Positions 47,490 to 56,324 are shown, numbered from the stretch's first letter. The stretch is DNA of 64,000 bases from Alkalihalobacterium alkalinitrilicum (GCF_002019605.1 NZ_KV917368.1:1276997-1340996), one strand, 5' to 3'. A program made the numbers and translations. Notes: a model not told the origin generated them from the letters alone.

Positions 47490-48170
47490 ATGAGAAGGAT
47501 ATTGCCAGGCTCAATATTATCTTATAGTCAGTATGGTCATGTGAAAATTCCTAAAGAGGTGAAATGCAAATGTCCAGAATGTAGTAAAACCGCACGTTTT
47601 TCACTGAAGGCGGATTACCAAGCAAACCGTACGGGATTTTTCTCAAAAGGGAATTGCACTGAATGTAAGTCATTATCTTCTTTCGTAATTATGCTTACAG
47701 ACTATATTGAAAAATCGAATCAAGAAGTTGAAATATTTATATATGATTCAAAAACACCGTTTACTCAAATTGAAAACCATTCGAACATACCAGAAGACCT
47801 TATCCGTGCTTATCGTTCAGCGTTGAATGTTCACCAGTCTAAAGATCCATCCGCTACCGCTGTTCTATCAAAACGGGTCCTTGAAAGTGTTGTAAAAAGC
47901 TTTCTAGGTGAGAAGGTTAAAGGACAATCACTTCCTGAACAATTAGAGCATCTTCCAAAACACCTTGATTTAAATAAACCGATTACATCGTTATCTAGCC
48001 TCATTCATCCTGAAAGTCATTTTCATCAAATTTTGGAATTAGAACGAGAACTTGATGATGACATGGCTAAATTATTAATTGAATTATTAGAAGGCCTAAT
48101 TGAATATTTATATATCCTCCCATCAAAAATCGAAACTACACACGATCGAATTCAACAACAACTTCATTAA
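47490..48170 (+). CDS. zinc-ribbon protein with DUF4145-like C-terminus
   Basis: A 226-residue soluble protein. The N-terminal 70 residues carry CKCPEC and GNCTEC, a likely zinc ribbon. The second half (LIRAYRSALNVHQSKDPSA then TAVLSKRVLESVVKSF) fits DUF4145, a domain often found with restriction or defence proteins but of unknown function. AGGAGG (47477-47482) is seven bases before ATG 47490; ATG 47487 is also possible. A terminator follows at 48209. Confidence 0.65.
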   Translation: MRRILPGSILSYSQYGHVKIPKEVKCKCPECSKTARFSLKADYQANRTGFFSKGNCTECKSLSSFVIMLTDYIEKSNQEVEIFIYDSKTPFTQIENHSNIPEDLIRAYRSALNVHQSKDPSATAVLSKRVLESVVKSFLGEKVKGQSLPEQLEHLPKHLDLNKPITSLSSLIHPESHFHQILELERELDDDMAKLLIELLEGLIEYLYILPSKIETTHDRIQQQLH

Positions 48171-48208
48171 ACATCCTTCCTACCCATATAATTAAAAATC
48201 TACATATA

Positions 48209-48236
48209 GAAGCTGACTTTAAGAGTCAGCTTCTTA
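48209..48236 (+). terminator. rho-independent terminator
   Basis: GAAGCTGACT (48209-48218) pairs with AGTCAGCTTC (48224-48233), followed by TT, 39 bases after the DUF4145-like gene. Confidence 0.75.
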
Positions 48237-48380
48237 CCTATCTAAATAGTATGAAATTCCATTACTAAACAATACGCGTCTTTTGCGTTGTTTTGCTATA
48301 ATAAGAAAGTCCTTATAACTATTTTGAGGAAAATTGAATTCTACAATGACTAACTAGTTATAGAAAAGAGGAATACCCGA

Positions 48381-49259
48381 TTGAAAAAGTTTAAAAAATT
48401 TTATTTGGAAATTACCAGTGTTTGTAATCTTGCTTGCAGCTTCTGTCCTCCTACTGAAAGACAAAAGCAATTTATTTCAGTAGAAGATTTTTCAAAACGC
48501 TTGGATCAAATTAAGCCTCATACAGATTATATATATTTGCATGTCAAAGGTGAACCGTTACTACATCCTAAAATAGATCAATTATTAGACATTAGTTACG
48601 AAAAAGGATTTAAAGTCAATATTACTACAAACGGGACGTTACTTCGTAAAGCTAAGAATAAAATTATCAATAAACCAGCATTACGACAAATGAACTTTTC
48701 ACTTCACAGTTTTGATGGCCATGAAGGATCTACTGATAAAGAAGGATATGTAGGAAGTATTTTACAGTTCATTAAGGAAGCTACAAGTCAATCTGAGTTA
48801 ATCGTCTCCCTCAGGCTTTGGAACTTAACCGAGGACAACTTGACTAATGTTCAAAAAAAACGAAATCGGGAAGTCCTTGAAATTATTGAAAATGAATTTA
48901 ATCTCGATTATAAAATTGAGGAAAAAGTCGTACCAGGGACTGGTGTGAAAATTGCAGAACGTATTTACTTGAACCAAGACATTGAATTTAAATGGTCAAG
49001 TTTACATGAAGAAGAAGATGAAGGAAAAGGGTTTTGTCACGGTCTAAGAAACCAAGCAGGAATATTAGCAAATGGCACTGTCATTCCATGTTGTCTTGAT
49101 GGAGAAGGTATTATTAGTTTAGGTAATATTAACGAAACGCCCTTCTCAGAAATAATCGAAGGTAAACGAGCCAACAATTTATATAATGGGTTTTCACGCC
49201 GAGAAGCGGTTGAAGAATTATGTAGGAAATGTGGGTATCGAAAACGATTTGGTGCTTAA
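48381..49259 (+). CDS. radical SAM/SPASM protein
   Basis: A 292-residue radical S-adenosylmethionine enzyme. The N-terminal cluster motif is CNLACSFC (residues 13-20), followed by the SAM-binding VKGEPLLHP and NITTNGTLL. The C-terminal SPASM half has CHGLRNQ, VIPCCLDGEG and CRKCGYRKRF for an auxiliary cluster. SPASM proteins modify peptides or activate sulfatases; no precursor peptide gene was found beside it. The start is TTG 48381 with GAGGAA upstream. Confidence 0.85.
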   Translation: MKKFKKFYLEITSVCNLACSFCPPTERQKQFISVEDFSKRLDQIKPHTDYIYLHVKGEPLLHPKIDQLLDISYEKGFKVNITTNGTLLRKAKNKIINKPALRQMNFSLHSFDGHEGSTDKEGYVGSILQFIKEATSQSELIVSLRLWNLTEDNLTNVQKKRNREVLEIIENEFNLDYKIEEKVVPGTGVKIAERIYLNQDIEFKWSSLHEEEDEGKGFCHGLRNQAGILANGTVIPCCLDGEGIISLGNINETPFSEIIEGKRANNLYNGFSRREAVEELCRKCGYRKRFGA

Positions 49260-49266
49260 TTTTAAG

Positions 49267-49300
49267 AAAAACGGGCGGAATTGAAAAACCACCCGTTTTT
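49267..49300 (+). terminator. terminator of the radical SAM gene
   Basis: AAAAACGGG (49267-49275) pairs with CCCGTTTTT (49292-49300), eight bases after the stop. Confidence 0.88.
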
Positions 49301-49316
49301 CATTTGGTTAACATAA

Positions 49317-49432
49317 AGTGAAACTTCCATTAGTGAGGTTTTCCTTTTCCCCCACTAATGGTTAATTGAGGCCCACACTATGTGGGTCACACAGACGTTG
49401 CCACAGGACATGGCAACGTCTGTGTTCATTTA
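49317..49432 (+). repeat. dispersed structured repeat, copy 7 (perfect long stem)
   Basis: AGTGAAACTTCCATTAGTGA and CCCACTAATGGTTAATTGAG form the first hairpin, and both arms share the C-to-T change, so pairing is kept. ACAGACGTTGCCA and TGGCAACGTCTGT form a perfect second stem around CAGGACA. The third module is missing. Confidence 0.88.
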
Positions 49433-49571
49433 ATTTTTTAATGATACGTTTTACAAAAAAAGTAAGGTATTTAATTAAGAGAACACCAAAAAAAAGCAAA
49501 GAAAAATTAAGGGAGAATGTCTTCCCTCGTTCTTCCTTGCTTATTTATGGAGCACATGCTCATAAAGTCTA

Positions 49572-49943
49572 TTATTTTAGTTGTTCTTTAGCATACTTTT
49601 TTAATTCATCAATGATTGCCTGTTCCATCCCTGTAGTTAGAAACTGGATACCATACAGATTTCCATGAAATTCATTTTTTTTCCAAACGACTTCTCCAAC
49701 CAATATGAAAGTATCTGAGGTTAAGGTGAACGTTATTTCTAATTGATCACCTATTTTTATGTCAGTTGAATTTGCTCCATCACCTAGTTGTAACCCTTTT
49801 GGACTTATATTTATAACTTTTCCTGCAGTTCGATCATGTTTGGTCATGCTTTCGTTTGCAGATTTTGTTAGTTTAAATTCACAATCTAAAGAAATTCCAA
49901 AATCATACCTAAATGCTTCATTTCTTTTAAACCTTTTCCCCAT
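49572..49943 (-). CDS. PilZ-domain protein (c-di-GMP binding)
   Basis: A 123-residue stand-alone PilZ domain. The RxxxR-type arm (KRFKRNEAFRYDF) and the second motif NISPKGLQLGDG are present; asparagine replaces the usual D in (D/N)xSxxG. The sequence FHGNLYGIQF near the C-terminus completes the barrel. It probably binds cyclic di-GMP and relays it to surface behaviour. ATG 49943 is preceded by AAGGGG. Single gene. Confidence 0.75.
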   Translation of the reverse strand: MGKRFKRNEAFRYDFGISLDCEFKLTKSANESMTKHDRTAGKVINISPKGLQLGDGANSTDIKIGDQLEITFTLTSDTFILVGEVVWKKNEFHGNLYGIQFLTTGMEQAIIDELKKYAKEQLK

Positions 49944-50235
49944 TTTGAATCCCCTTTTTATAGTATCATCGTAAAGTCCTTAACTTATTAAAATATTCCC
50001 CATCTCTATTTCCCTAAACTTATTTTCTCTAGTTTTTTTTAGAATATTTATATGTTACATATTATCAGAACAATTATACCTTCGTTTTAATCATGGTAAA
50101 AAAAGAAAATTAAACAAATTTGTTAACTTTCATGTGTGATTTGATCATATGAAATAGAATGTTTTCTATCATCTCAATACTATTAATGATAAAATAGAAT
50201 AAAATAATCAACGCGAAATAAAGGGGAAAATTACT

Positions 50236-51744
50236 TTGTTGAACTGGTTCAGCAAGTCAAAGAAGAATATACTCTTATATTTGATGATTACATTGATACC
50301 AGCCATCATTATAAGCCATGCACTTGCATTACATAAAATAGAAGATTACGAAAACAAATATCTAAACCTAGCCCAAAACTATGCTCATCTTCATGCTAGC
50401 CATATTGAAAGGTTTATTAGGGAAACAGTGAGTAGACTTGATATGTTAGCAACTTTAATTGATGTTAATTCTGGTGATTTGAGTACTGTGGAAGAAATTT
50501 TGACGAGGACTCATGAGAAAGATGTTAGGTTTTCAGGTTTTTATTGGTCTAATCCACAAGGTGACTTATTAATTGGAACGAATGAACTAACTCAACCTAT
50601 AAATATTTTAGATCGTGAATATTTTCAAAATGCAATCAATACTGGGCAATACACAATTTCTCCAGCTCATATTGGCCGGGTTACAAACCGGTTTATTATT
50701 ACTATTGCTACTCCCGTCATAAGTGGTAGTGAAGTGAACGGTGTTTTATTAGGTAGTTTGAGAATTGATAAAATCGAAGAGTCACTATTAGGACAGCTAA
50801 ATAATGAGAAGGTTTTTGTCACAGATGATATCGGGCAAGCCGTCATACATTCCTCGACTCCATATGATGAGCCCATAAGCTTTGAAATTCAAATGGAGAG
50901 CGTACCTTGGACGGTTCAGGCTCAGGTTGAACCTGTCGAAAAGATTTCTTACGTCCAGATTTTATTACAATACTTTGGTTTGTTACTAATCTTTACCCAT
51001 ATTTTATTTTTGTTAGTTCAATATTTCTTACTAAAAAAACAAGTCAAACTAGAAAAGAAACAAAATGAAATGCAAAAACTAGAATTAGTTGAAAATTTAG
51101 CTGCAAGTACAGCTCATGAAATAAGAAATCCTTTAACAGGGATTAAAGGTCTTATTCAACTATTAAGTGAGAAATATAAAGATGAAAAAGACCAACTTTA
51201 TTTTACGATCATTCAATCCGAAGTCAATCGTATTAATTCAATCGTAAGTGAATTATTACTCCTTGGTAAACCAACTGCTCAAACGTTAAATACGTATTAT
51301 GTAAATGACATCATTAAAGAAATAGAGCCCATAATTAGCTCAGAAGCCAATTATAAAAGTGTACACCTATCAATCATTTATTCCAATGAACCTCTGCCGA
51401 TTTCTTGTGTCAAAGATCATGTAAAACAAGTGATTTTAAACTTAGTAAAAAATGCATTGGAAGCAATTGGTGATGGTAGAGGTAAAGTTATCATTTCTTT
51501 AGAAAAGCATCAAAATCAGTCGATTATCAAAGTCATCGATAATGGATCGGGTATGCCTGAAGAAGTATTAAATCAAGTTTTCAATCCTTTTTTTACAATG
51601 AAAGATGATGGATCAGGCTTAGGTCTAGTAGTTTGTAAACGAATTATTGAAACTTATGGTGGACAAATTAATATTCGTAGTACAATGGATAAGGGTACTG
51701 TGGTCGAACTCAGAATACCACTCACATCGGAAGATAACGATTGA
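50236..51744 (+). CDS. membrane sensor histidine kinase (Cache sensor)
   Basis: A 502-residue kinase. Membrane helix 1 is about residues 14-33; an extracellular Cache-type sensor (about 40-225; FYWSNPQGDLLIGTNEL and LDREYFQNAINTGQYTISPA) follows; helix 2 is about 237-258; a short coiled coil leads to HisKA (STAHEIRNPLTGIKGLIQLL) and HATPase (NLVKNALEAI, DNGSGMPEEV, GSGLGLVVCK). There is no HAMP domain. The HisKA is KinB/KinD-like, so input to sporulation or biofilm control is possible. The start is TTG 50236 (a second TTG follows) with AAGGGG upstream. No response regulator is adjacent. Confidence 0.88.
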   Translation: MLNWFSKSKKNILLYLMITLIPAIIISHALALHKIEDYENKYLNLAQNYAHLHASHIERFIRETVSRLDMLATLIDVNSGDLSTVEEILTRTHEKDVRFSGFYWSNPQGDLLIGTNELTQPINILDREYFQNAINTGQYTISPAHIGRVTNRFIITIATPVISGSEVNGVLLGSLRIDKIEESLLGQLNNEKVFVTDDIGQAVIHSSTPYDEPISFEIQMESVPWTVQAQVEPVEKISYVQILLQYFGLLLIFTHILFLLVQYFLLKKQVKLEKKQNEMQKLELVENLAASTAHEIRNPLTGIKGLIQLLSEKYKDEKDQLYFTIIQSEVNRINSIVSELLLLGKPTAQTLNTYYVNDIIKEIEPIISSEANYKSVHLSIIYSNEPLPISCVKDHVKQVILNLVKNALEAIGDGRGKVIISLEKHQNQSIIKVIDNGSGMPEEVLNQVFNPFFTMKDDGSGLGLVVCKRIIETYGGQINIRSTMDKGTVVELRIPLTSEDND

Positions 51745-51765
51745 AAATAACCATTAAAAAAATAA

Positions 51766-51803
51766 CCCTTCACTACAGTCGAGCTACTGTGTGGCGGGTT
51801 TTA
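51766..51803 (+). terminator. terminator of the sensor kinase gene
   Basis: AACCC...CACTACAG pairs imperfectly with CTACTGTGTGGCGGGTT, followed by TTATATTTT. Confidence 0.6.
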
Positions 51804-51828
51804 TATTTTAGTTTTTTGAATTAAAAGT

Positions 51829-51856
51829 AAAAGAGAACCATTTAGGGTTCTCTTTT
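51829..51856 (-). terminator. terminator of the tusA-type gene
   Basis: AAAAGAGAACC pairs with GGTTCTCTTTT around ATTTAG, directly before the stop at 51864. It is usable on both strands. Confidence 0.85.
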
Positions 51857-51863
51857 ACAGCTA

Positions 51864-52100
51864 TTATTCTCCTTTTTTTATCCAGAACGTTAACACACCA
51901 GCTTCTTCTGCATCACTCAATAACTCATGCCCGCCTGTTTTGGCCCAAGCCGCTAAATCATTTTTGGCCCCTTTATCCGTTGCATGTATTTCTAATACTT
52001 GCCCCGAATTTAATTCATCCATTGCTTTTTTCGTACGAACGATTGGCATCGGGCACGCAAGTCCTTTTGCATCTAATACTTTATCTGCTTTCATTGTCAT
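51864..52100 (-). CDS. tusA: TusA-family sulfur carrier protein
   Basis: A 78-residue two-layer sandwich protein with the CPxP active-site motif (GLACPMPIVRTKKAMDEL, cysteine near residue 16). It carries a persulfide sulfur between enzymes. Here it is the last gene of the sulfur-detoxification island, so it likely takes sulfane sulfur from the rhodaneses. GGAGTGGATATT supports ATG 52100; the frame opens a little earlier. Confidence 0.85.
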   Translation of the reverse strand: MTMKADKVLDAKGLACPMPIVRTKKAMDELNSGQVLEIHATDKGAKNDLAAWAKTGGHELLSDAEEAGVLTFWIKKGE

Positions 52101-52187
52101 AATATCCACTCCTAGTTAGATGTTTTTAAGCTTAGTGAATCAGCTATAAAGTTCTCACTTTTTCAATTCTTTTCATTTAATTTGAAG

Positions 52188-53300
52188 TTAACGCACTGCA
52201 CAACGGTTTGGACCAATTTCCATTTCACGTTGTTTTTCAACGTCTGGATTCATTTTTCCCATATTCGTTTCACGGATTTCTTGATACGCATTGGGTTGAG
52301 GAGGTAAATTTTCGGTCACCATTTTTCTAAACTCTTTTTCATCTTCTATATTTAAGCCGTGGTTATTTGCAAATAATGTTCCGAGTTTCTCAGCAACACT
52401 TCCGTCATCATTTAATTCGTCGATAATCATGAAGTGTGCTGGCAATACAACTAATTCCTCAGATAGTTCACGATAACGGGTGTAAAGCGATTCTCTTAAG
52501 TCAGCAACCCAATCTTCAGCTTTTCCAGCTAAATCTGGTCTCCCAATCGAGTCAATAAAAAGAATATCACCTGATAATAGGAATTTCTCATCAACAACAA
52601 ACGATGTTGACCCAATTGTATGACCTGGTGAATATAGGGCATGAATATTAATCGTTGTATTTCCAATTTTCACATTGGTATCTTCCTCTAATTTTGCGTA
52701 TTCGAATGTTACTTCCGTTGCATCTTTTGGTGGTAACCAGTACGTTCCTCCAGTTTGTTCTGCGATTCTACGTCCACCAGAAATATGATCTGCATGAAGA
52801 TGTGTATCAAATACATGTGTAATCTTCGCGCCAATTTCAGAGGCAAAATCCGTATAAACTCCAGTCATACGAGTTGCATCAATAATCGCTGCCTCCCCAT
52901 TGGAAACGACCATGTAAGATAAACAACCTTTTCCAACACGAACAAATTGATAAAGTTCGCCACCCATTCTTAAATCCCCAACTTTTACAGGCTCTAAATG
53001 CTCACTCCATGCTTTCATACCACCTTGTAAATAAGAGACTTCTAAACCTTGTTCCGCAAGCATTTCTGCAACCATAATGGAAGAACCTTCTTTAGCACAG
53101 ACGACTAAGATGTCCTTATTGGTTGGAATTTTATCGAGAGTTCCTTCAATACCATCTAGTAAATCAAAATATGGGACATTTAAATAATCGAACTTTTCCC
53201 CTTCAATCTTCCAATCTGTAAAGTCCGTTTCATTTCGCACATCTAATATAAATAATTCTTCTTTATTGAAAACTTTCTTTGTTACATCTTTTGCTAACAT
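52188..53300 (-). CDS. rhodanese-metallo-beta-lactamase fusion (persulfide dioxygenase-like)
   Basis: A 370-residue fusion. The N-terminal rhodanese-like domain (about 5-110) has [19 protein letters not shown] and [11 protein letters not shown], with the loop cysteine at VVCAKE. The C-terminal metallo-beta-lactamase fold (about 118-360) has [23 protein letters not shown] and [20 protein letters not shown]. This matches ETHE1/CstB-type enzymes that oxidise persulfides to sulfite or thiosulfate, although CstB has the domains in the reverse order. The start is taken as ATG 53300; the weakly spaced GAGGTG leaves it uncertain. Confidence 0.85.
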   Translation of the reverse strand: MLAKDVTKKVFNKEELFILDVRNETDFTDWKIEGEKFDYLNVPYFDLLDGIEGTLDKIPTNKDILVVCAKEGSSIMVAEMLAEQGLEVSYLQGGMKAWSEHLEPVKVGDLRMGGELYQFVRVGKGCLSYMVVSNGEAAIIDATRMTGVYTDFASEIGAKITHVFDTHLHADHISGGRRIAEQTGGTYWLPPKDATEVTFEYAKLEEDTNVKIGNTTINIHALYSPGHTIGSTSFVVDEKFLLSGDILFIDSIGRPDLAGKAEDWVADLRESLYTRYRELSEELVVLPAHFMIIDELNDDGSVAEKLGTLFANNHGLNIEDEKEFRKMVTENLPPQPNAYQEIRETNMGKMNPDVEKQREMEIGPNRCAVR

Positions 53301-53374
53301 TGCTTTTACAGTCACCTCACATACCGCCACTAGTATATTTTAATTAAAAAAAATATAGATTTCTATTTAGAACG

Positions 53375-53508
53375 TTAACGAAACATTTGCAACTTTGGCA
53401 AATTTAAAAATGTAATCGCACCACCCACATCGATACCATTAACAAATTGATCTTTTTCTAATCCCATAACATCCATTGTCTGTTGCTAAGACTCCCACTG
53501 ACTGTAAA
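53375..53508 (-). pseudogene. remnant of a DsrE-family protein gene
   Basis: Minus-strand translation gives SVGVLA and then, after a small frameshift, QQTMDVMGLEKDQFVNGID and VGGAITFLNL, ending at a stop at 53375. This is the C-terminal third of a DsrE/DsrF-type (DsrE2) sulfur-relay protein. Nothing of the front remains: the fragment begins right after the rhodanese gene stop at 53514. Not functional. Confidence 0.65.
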
Positions 53509-53513
53509 TTACT

Positions 53514-53810
53514 TTATGCGACTTCACCCAACCAAGCATTCATTCCACTGATAAGGTTGGTGACATTATAGCCGTAATTATCAAGGAAATTAACTGCTGT
53601 TGCGCTTCTAGCACCTGACCGACATACGATAATATAGTCCTTTGTCTTATCTAATTCATGCATTCGAAATTCCAACAATCCCAAAGGTATATTTATTGAT
53701 CCAAGTATTTTGCCTGCTGCGACTTCCGCTACTTCACGGACATCTATGATGATTACTTCATTCTCACTTTTTAATAATTCAAGGACTTCGTTTGCTGTCA
53801 TTTCTTTCAT
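53514..53810 (-). CDS. single-domain rhodanese
   Basis: A 98-residue sulfurtransferase with EVIIIDVREVAEVAAGKILG and the active loop VCRSGARSAT, where the cysteine carries the sulfane sulfur. It moves sulfur from thiosulfate or persulfides to acceptors. GGAGG nine bases before ATG 53810. It lies 25 bases downstream of a second rhodanese in the same operon. Confidence 0.9.
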   Translation of the reverse strand: MKEMTANEVLELLKSENEVIIIDVREVAEVAAGKILGSINIPLGLLEFRMHELDKTKDYIIVCRSGARSATAVNFLDNYGYNVTNLISGMNAWLGEVA

Positions 53811-53835
53811 AGTTGCTAACCTCCAATTTTATTAT

Positions 53836-54195
53836 TTAATTCCAAGCACTCATGCCACCTTTTACATTGGCTATTTTTTTAAATCCTAATTTTTTTAACA
53901 GTTTTGTCGCTTTATTACTTCTCATCCCACTTTGGCAAATTACTACGATCTCTTTCTCCTTGGATAGTTGACTTACTTTGTTTGAAAGGTCTTGGAGTGG
54001 GATGTTTTTAAATTTTTTAATATGGTTGGATTTGTACTCTCCAGTTGTTCTCACATCAATAAATTGAACTTCTTTCTTTATGAGTTCCTGCTTTAACTCA
54101 ACTGTTGTCATTTGTCTAACACCTTTTGTTGGCAATATCTTTTGTAATAGAAATAAGAATAGAAGTGCTGGGATAATGAAATTTAAGTATTCCAT
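53836..54195 (-). CDS. membrane-anchored rhodanese
   Basis: A 119-residue protein with one N-terminal membrane helix (LNFIIPALLFLFLLQKI) followed by a rhodanese domain facing the cytoplasm (VQFIDVRTTGEYKSNHIKKF; active loop VICQSGMRS). It probably handles sulfane sulfur at the membrane. It is the first gene after a CstR-type operator (54216-54231) and probably starts the operon running to tusA. Confidence 0.88.
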   Translation of the reverse strand: MEYLNFIIPALLFLFLLQKILPTKGVRQMTTVELKQELIKKEVQFIDVRTTGEYKSNHIKKFKNIPLQDLSNKVSQLSKEKEIVVICQSGMRSNKATKLLKKLGFKKIANVKGGMSAWN

Positions 54196-54215
54196 AGTTA
54201 AAATTCCTCCGCTTT

Positions 54216-54231
54216 ATACCCAGTTAGGTAT
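54216..54231. promoter_or_regulatory. CstR-type operator 1
   Basis: ATACCCAGTTAGGTAT, an ATACC-N6-GGTAT inverted repeat, 21 bases upstream of the membrane rhodanese start. It shares its pattern with three other sites in this island. Confidence 0.65.
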
Positions 54232-54254
54232 TTGAATGTTCAAAAATTTTTTTG

Positions 54255-54515
54255 TTATCTGCTTTTGACTAACATATTAACAGCTTCTTGTATTAGAGCT
54301 TCTGTATCTTCACCTTTATTGATCTGCTCTCGTACACATTGTTCTAGGTTTGCACTAACAACGACAGCTAAAGTTCGATCTAATGCATTACGCGCTGCTG
54401 ATAGTTGTATAACTAGTTCTTTACAATCTTTTTGTTCTTCCATCATTCTTACTATTGCTCTAATTTGGCCTTCCACTCTTTTTAATCTATTTTTCATTTG
54501 AACATTATAATTCAT
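54255..54515 (-). CDS. cstR: persulfide-sensing repressor CstR (CsoR family)
   Basis: An 86-residue helical tetrameric repressor of the CsoR/RcnR family. The two sensing cysteines are at residues 31 (QKDCKEL) and 60 (LEQCVRE). The copper-binding histidine of CsoR, expected four residues before the second cysteine, is asparagine here (NLEQC). This is the CstR pattern: the cysteines form di- or trisulfide bridges with persulfides and release DNA. Its neighbours (rhodaneses, TusA, metallo-beta-lactamases) agree. Four matching operators lie around it, including one about 100 bases upstream of its own start. Confidence 0.88.
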   Translation of the reverse strand: MNYNVQMKNRLKRVEGQIRAIVRMMEEQKDCKELVIQLSAARNALDRTLAVVVSANLEQCVREQINKGEDTEALIQEAVNMLVKSR

Positions 54516-54612
54516 GGCGGTACCCCTCCCGTACTAATGGATTGTAATAATGATATGTGTTCTTTCAGTCTGTTTTTATATAAAAATGTGACGTGTTGAT
54601 ATTTAATACAAT

Positions 54613-54628
54613 ATACCTATACAGGTAT
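54613..54628. promoter_or_regulatory. CstR-type operator 2
   Basis: ATACCTATACAGGTAT, a perfect ATACC-N6-GGTAT inverted repeat with flanking AT/AT symmetry, upstream of cstR. Autoregulation is likely. Confidence 0.7.
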
Positions 54629-54640
54629 ATTGTCAACCCT

Positions 54641-55003
54641 TTATAAACCAAAATAATATATGGTAAACAATAATAAAATACAGCATATAACAACCGTGAT
54701 AAAAATGATAATCTTATATGAAGATTGAAAGGTTTGTGTATTTATATTTTTTCTATTTCTAAAATAAATAAATGTAGCAAATAAAATCGTTATAAGGCCT
54801 AGGATTAACGAAAAAAGACTAATAAACATGGCCAAAGTATTATCTAAGTAGTCAACAAGAGGAGTATTGAAATGTAAAGTAGTTGCTAAAAATCCGATCC
54901 CAATCATTGCAATAGCAGTCCTAATCCATGCAAGATATGTTCTTTCGTTTGCCAAATGTTGTTGAATGTATTTCGAATCTTCCGTTTCTTCTTTTTTATT
55001 CAT
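54641..55003 (-). CDS. DUF202 membrane protein (YidH-like)
   Basis: A 120-residue protein of the DUF202 family with three membrane helices. The signature LANERTYLAWIRTAIAMIGIG is near residue 19. Function unknown. GGAGGTG precedes ATG 55003. It lies within the CstR island and may share its control through the site at 56074. Confidence 0.8.
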   Translation of the reverse strand: MNKKEETEDSKYIQQHLANERTYLAWIRTAIAMIGIGFLATTLHFNTPLVDYLDNTLAMFISLFSLILGLITILFATFIYFRNRKNINTQTFQSSYKIIIFITVVICCILLLFTIYYFGL

Positions 55004-55030
55004 TTATAGCACCTCCCATGTATTCAGAAA

Positions 55031-55063
55031 ACCTCTTGTAAAGTAGAAACTTCAACAAGAGGT
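55031..55063 (-). terminator. hairpin between DUF302 and DUF202 genes
   Basis: ACCTCTTGT pairs with ACAAGAGGT (9 bp) just past the DUF302 stop. The minus-strand flank TTTTCTGAA is a weak T-run, so readthrough is likely. Confidence 0.6.
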
Positions 55064-55072
55064 AAGTACCGG

Positions 55073-55459
55073 TTAAATACTTTTATTAATAGAAGCAATG
55101 AGGCGTTTTTCAATATCATTTGCGATTGCATTTAACTCTTCGTCATCTACTGACTGAATTAATGCTGTCGGTTTTGGCATACCAATTTTTGTTTTGCCCT
55201 CGTCGCTATAAACGACGATTTTACAAGGTAAGAAATAACCGACTAAAATATTCTTATCTAATACACGTTTAGCTTCATGTGGATTACATACTTCTAATAC
55301 TGTAAAAGGTTGCGAAAATTCTAAGCCCGTTTGATTTAATTTTTGCTGTACATCAAATTCCCAAAGAACACCAAACTTATCTTTTTTTAAATTTGCTTCT
55401 AGTGTTTTAATTATTTCTTCAGTCGATTGATCTGTTTCCACAGTATAATGAAACATCAT
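55073..55459 (-). CDS. DUF302 domain protein
   Basis: A 128-residue soluble protein matching DUF302 (HYTVETDQSTEEIIKTLEAN; NPHEAKRVLDKNILVGYFLP). DUF302 proteins often accompany CsoR/CstR-type sulfur or metal genes; activity unknown. A cysteine at FLPCKIVVY is conserved in the family as I remember it. GGGGGGTATC precedes the start (two consecutive ATG). Confidence 0.8.
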   Translation of the reverse strand: MMFHYTVETDQSTEEIIKTLEANLKKDKFGVLWEFDVQQKLNQTGLEFSQPFTVLEVCNPHEAKRVLDKNILVGYFLPCKIVVYSDEGKTKIGMPKPTALIQSVDDEELNAIANDIEKRLIASINKSI

Positions 55460-55486
55460 GATACCCCCCTAGTATTATGCGTCTTA

Positions 55487-56056
55487 CTAAATTGGTTTTG
55501 CGATCATTCCATAAATAACTGGAGCGAGTTCTACAATTTCTACTTTAAAGTCATTTTTTTCTAAAATTTTTTTCATGGCATTTGAAGAAATTCTTTCATT
55601 TAACGGTGGTCCCATTTTAGAATCGACAGCTTCCCATTCGATAATTAGAAGTTGACCATCTGTTTTTAGTATTCGTTTCACTGCAGCTAATACTAGTTTG
55701 AGGTCTGAAACCTCATGGAGAACGAGAGAAATAAGTGCATGATTGACGGAGTGATCTTCAATTTTGATATCTTGCAAATCACTTGTAACATAAACGATTT
55801 CGTCAAGATTTGCTTTCTTAGCACGTTCCTCCAGTAAAGTTAACATTTGTGGCTCAATATCAACTGCATATACTTTTGTTTTTGTTTTTTCAGCTATCGG
55901 AATCGTAAAAAAACCATTTCCTGCGCCTAAATCGGCTACGATGTCCCCTTGTTTTATACCGAATCGTTCAATCGTTTTTTCAGGTGTGATCAGTTCATAT
56001 CGTTTCGGATTAATAAGTTTATCAGCTTTCCTTGGATCAAAACGTACACCAGCCAT
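55487..56056 (-). CDS. class I SAM-dependent methyltransferase
   Basis: A 189-residue Rossmann methyltransferase. The SAM motif is VADLGAGNGFFTIPIA (about residues 40-55), then VYAVDIEPQML (acidic ribose contact) and HALISLVLHEVSD. Its substrate is not evident; arsenite or thiol methylation are options. A CstR-type operator lies 18 bases upstream of ATG 56056, and the gene heads the group methyltransferase-DUF302-DUF202. Confidence 0.82.
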   Translation of the reverse strand: MAGVRFDPRKADKLINPKRYELITPEKTIERFGIKQGDIVADLGAGNGFFTIPIAEKTKTKVYAVDIEPQMLTLLEERAKKANLDEIVYVTSDLQDIKIEDHSVNHALISLVLHEVSDLKLVLAAVKRILKTDGQLLIIEWEAVDSKMGPPLNERISSNAMKKILEKNDFKVEIVELAPVIYGMIAKPI

Positions 56057-56073
56057 ATTTTTGCCCTCCTCAT

Positions 56074-56089
56074 ATACCTATATGGGTAT
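56074..56089. promoter_or_regulatory. CstR-type operator 3
   Basis: ATACCTATATGGGTAT, a perfect ATACC-N6-GGTAT inverted repeat, directly upstream of the methyltransferase gene and covering its likely promoter. Confidence 0.7.
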
Positions 56090-56134
56090 AATACTTGATC
56101 ATACAAAAGTTGTCAAACAGTTAATAATCCCTTT

Positions 56135-56209
56135 TTATAACGTTACTCTTTCTAATTCTCCTGATTCAACATGAAATATACAGCCAATGATGTCAACACC
56201 CTTGGTTGA
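56135..56209 (-). pseudogene. short remnant resembling a carbonic anhydrase C-terminus
   Basis: Minus-strand reading gives NQGVDIIGCIFHVESGELER then VTL and a stop at 56135-56137. The pattern (GxxY/F-x-V-x-(T/S)-G-x-L) fits the last strand of a beta-carbonic anhydrase. It is only about 25 residues, so the assignment is tentative. Confidence 0.4.
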
Positions 56210-56324
56210 TAAAGTGAAACTTCCACATCGCCATAACTTGAGGAATTAACATAATCGCAACAATTAACCATGTCCGATCGTTTATACTTTGGTAGCATTC
56301 TAAATTATTTTTTAAAATACTCAT
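56193..56324 (-). pseudogene. 43-codon fragment of a membrane protein
   Basis: ATG 56324 has a good site (GGAGATAACCC) and encodes MSILKNNLECYQSINDRTWL followed by one hydrophobic helix, then stops at 56193 after running into unrelated sequence. It looks like the start of a longer membrane protein cut off at a deletion junction near 56210. A functional short membrane peptide cannot be excluded. Confidence 0.45.

Noticed and set aside
54255-54515. Copper sensor CsoR
   Set aside because: The histidine ligand is replaced by asparagine, the cysteines are at 31 and 60 as in CstR, and all neighbours are sulfur-handling genes.
56212-56226. A ninth copy of the dispersed repeat (AGTGAAACTTCCA)
   Set aside because: Only about 13 bases match and they fall in the membrane-protein/deletion junction, so chance or a tiny leftover cannot be told apart.
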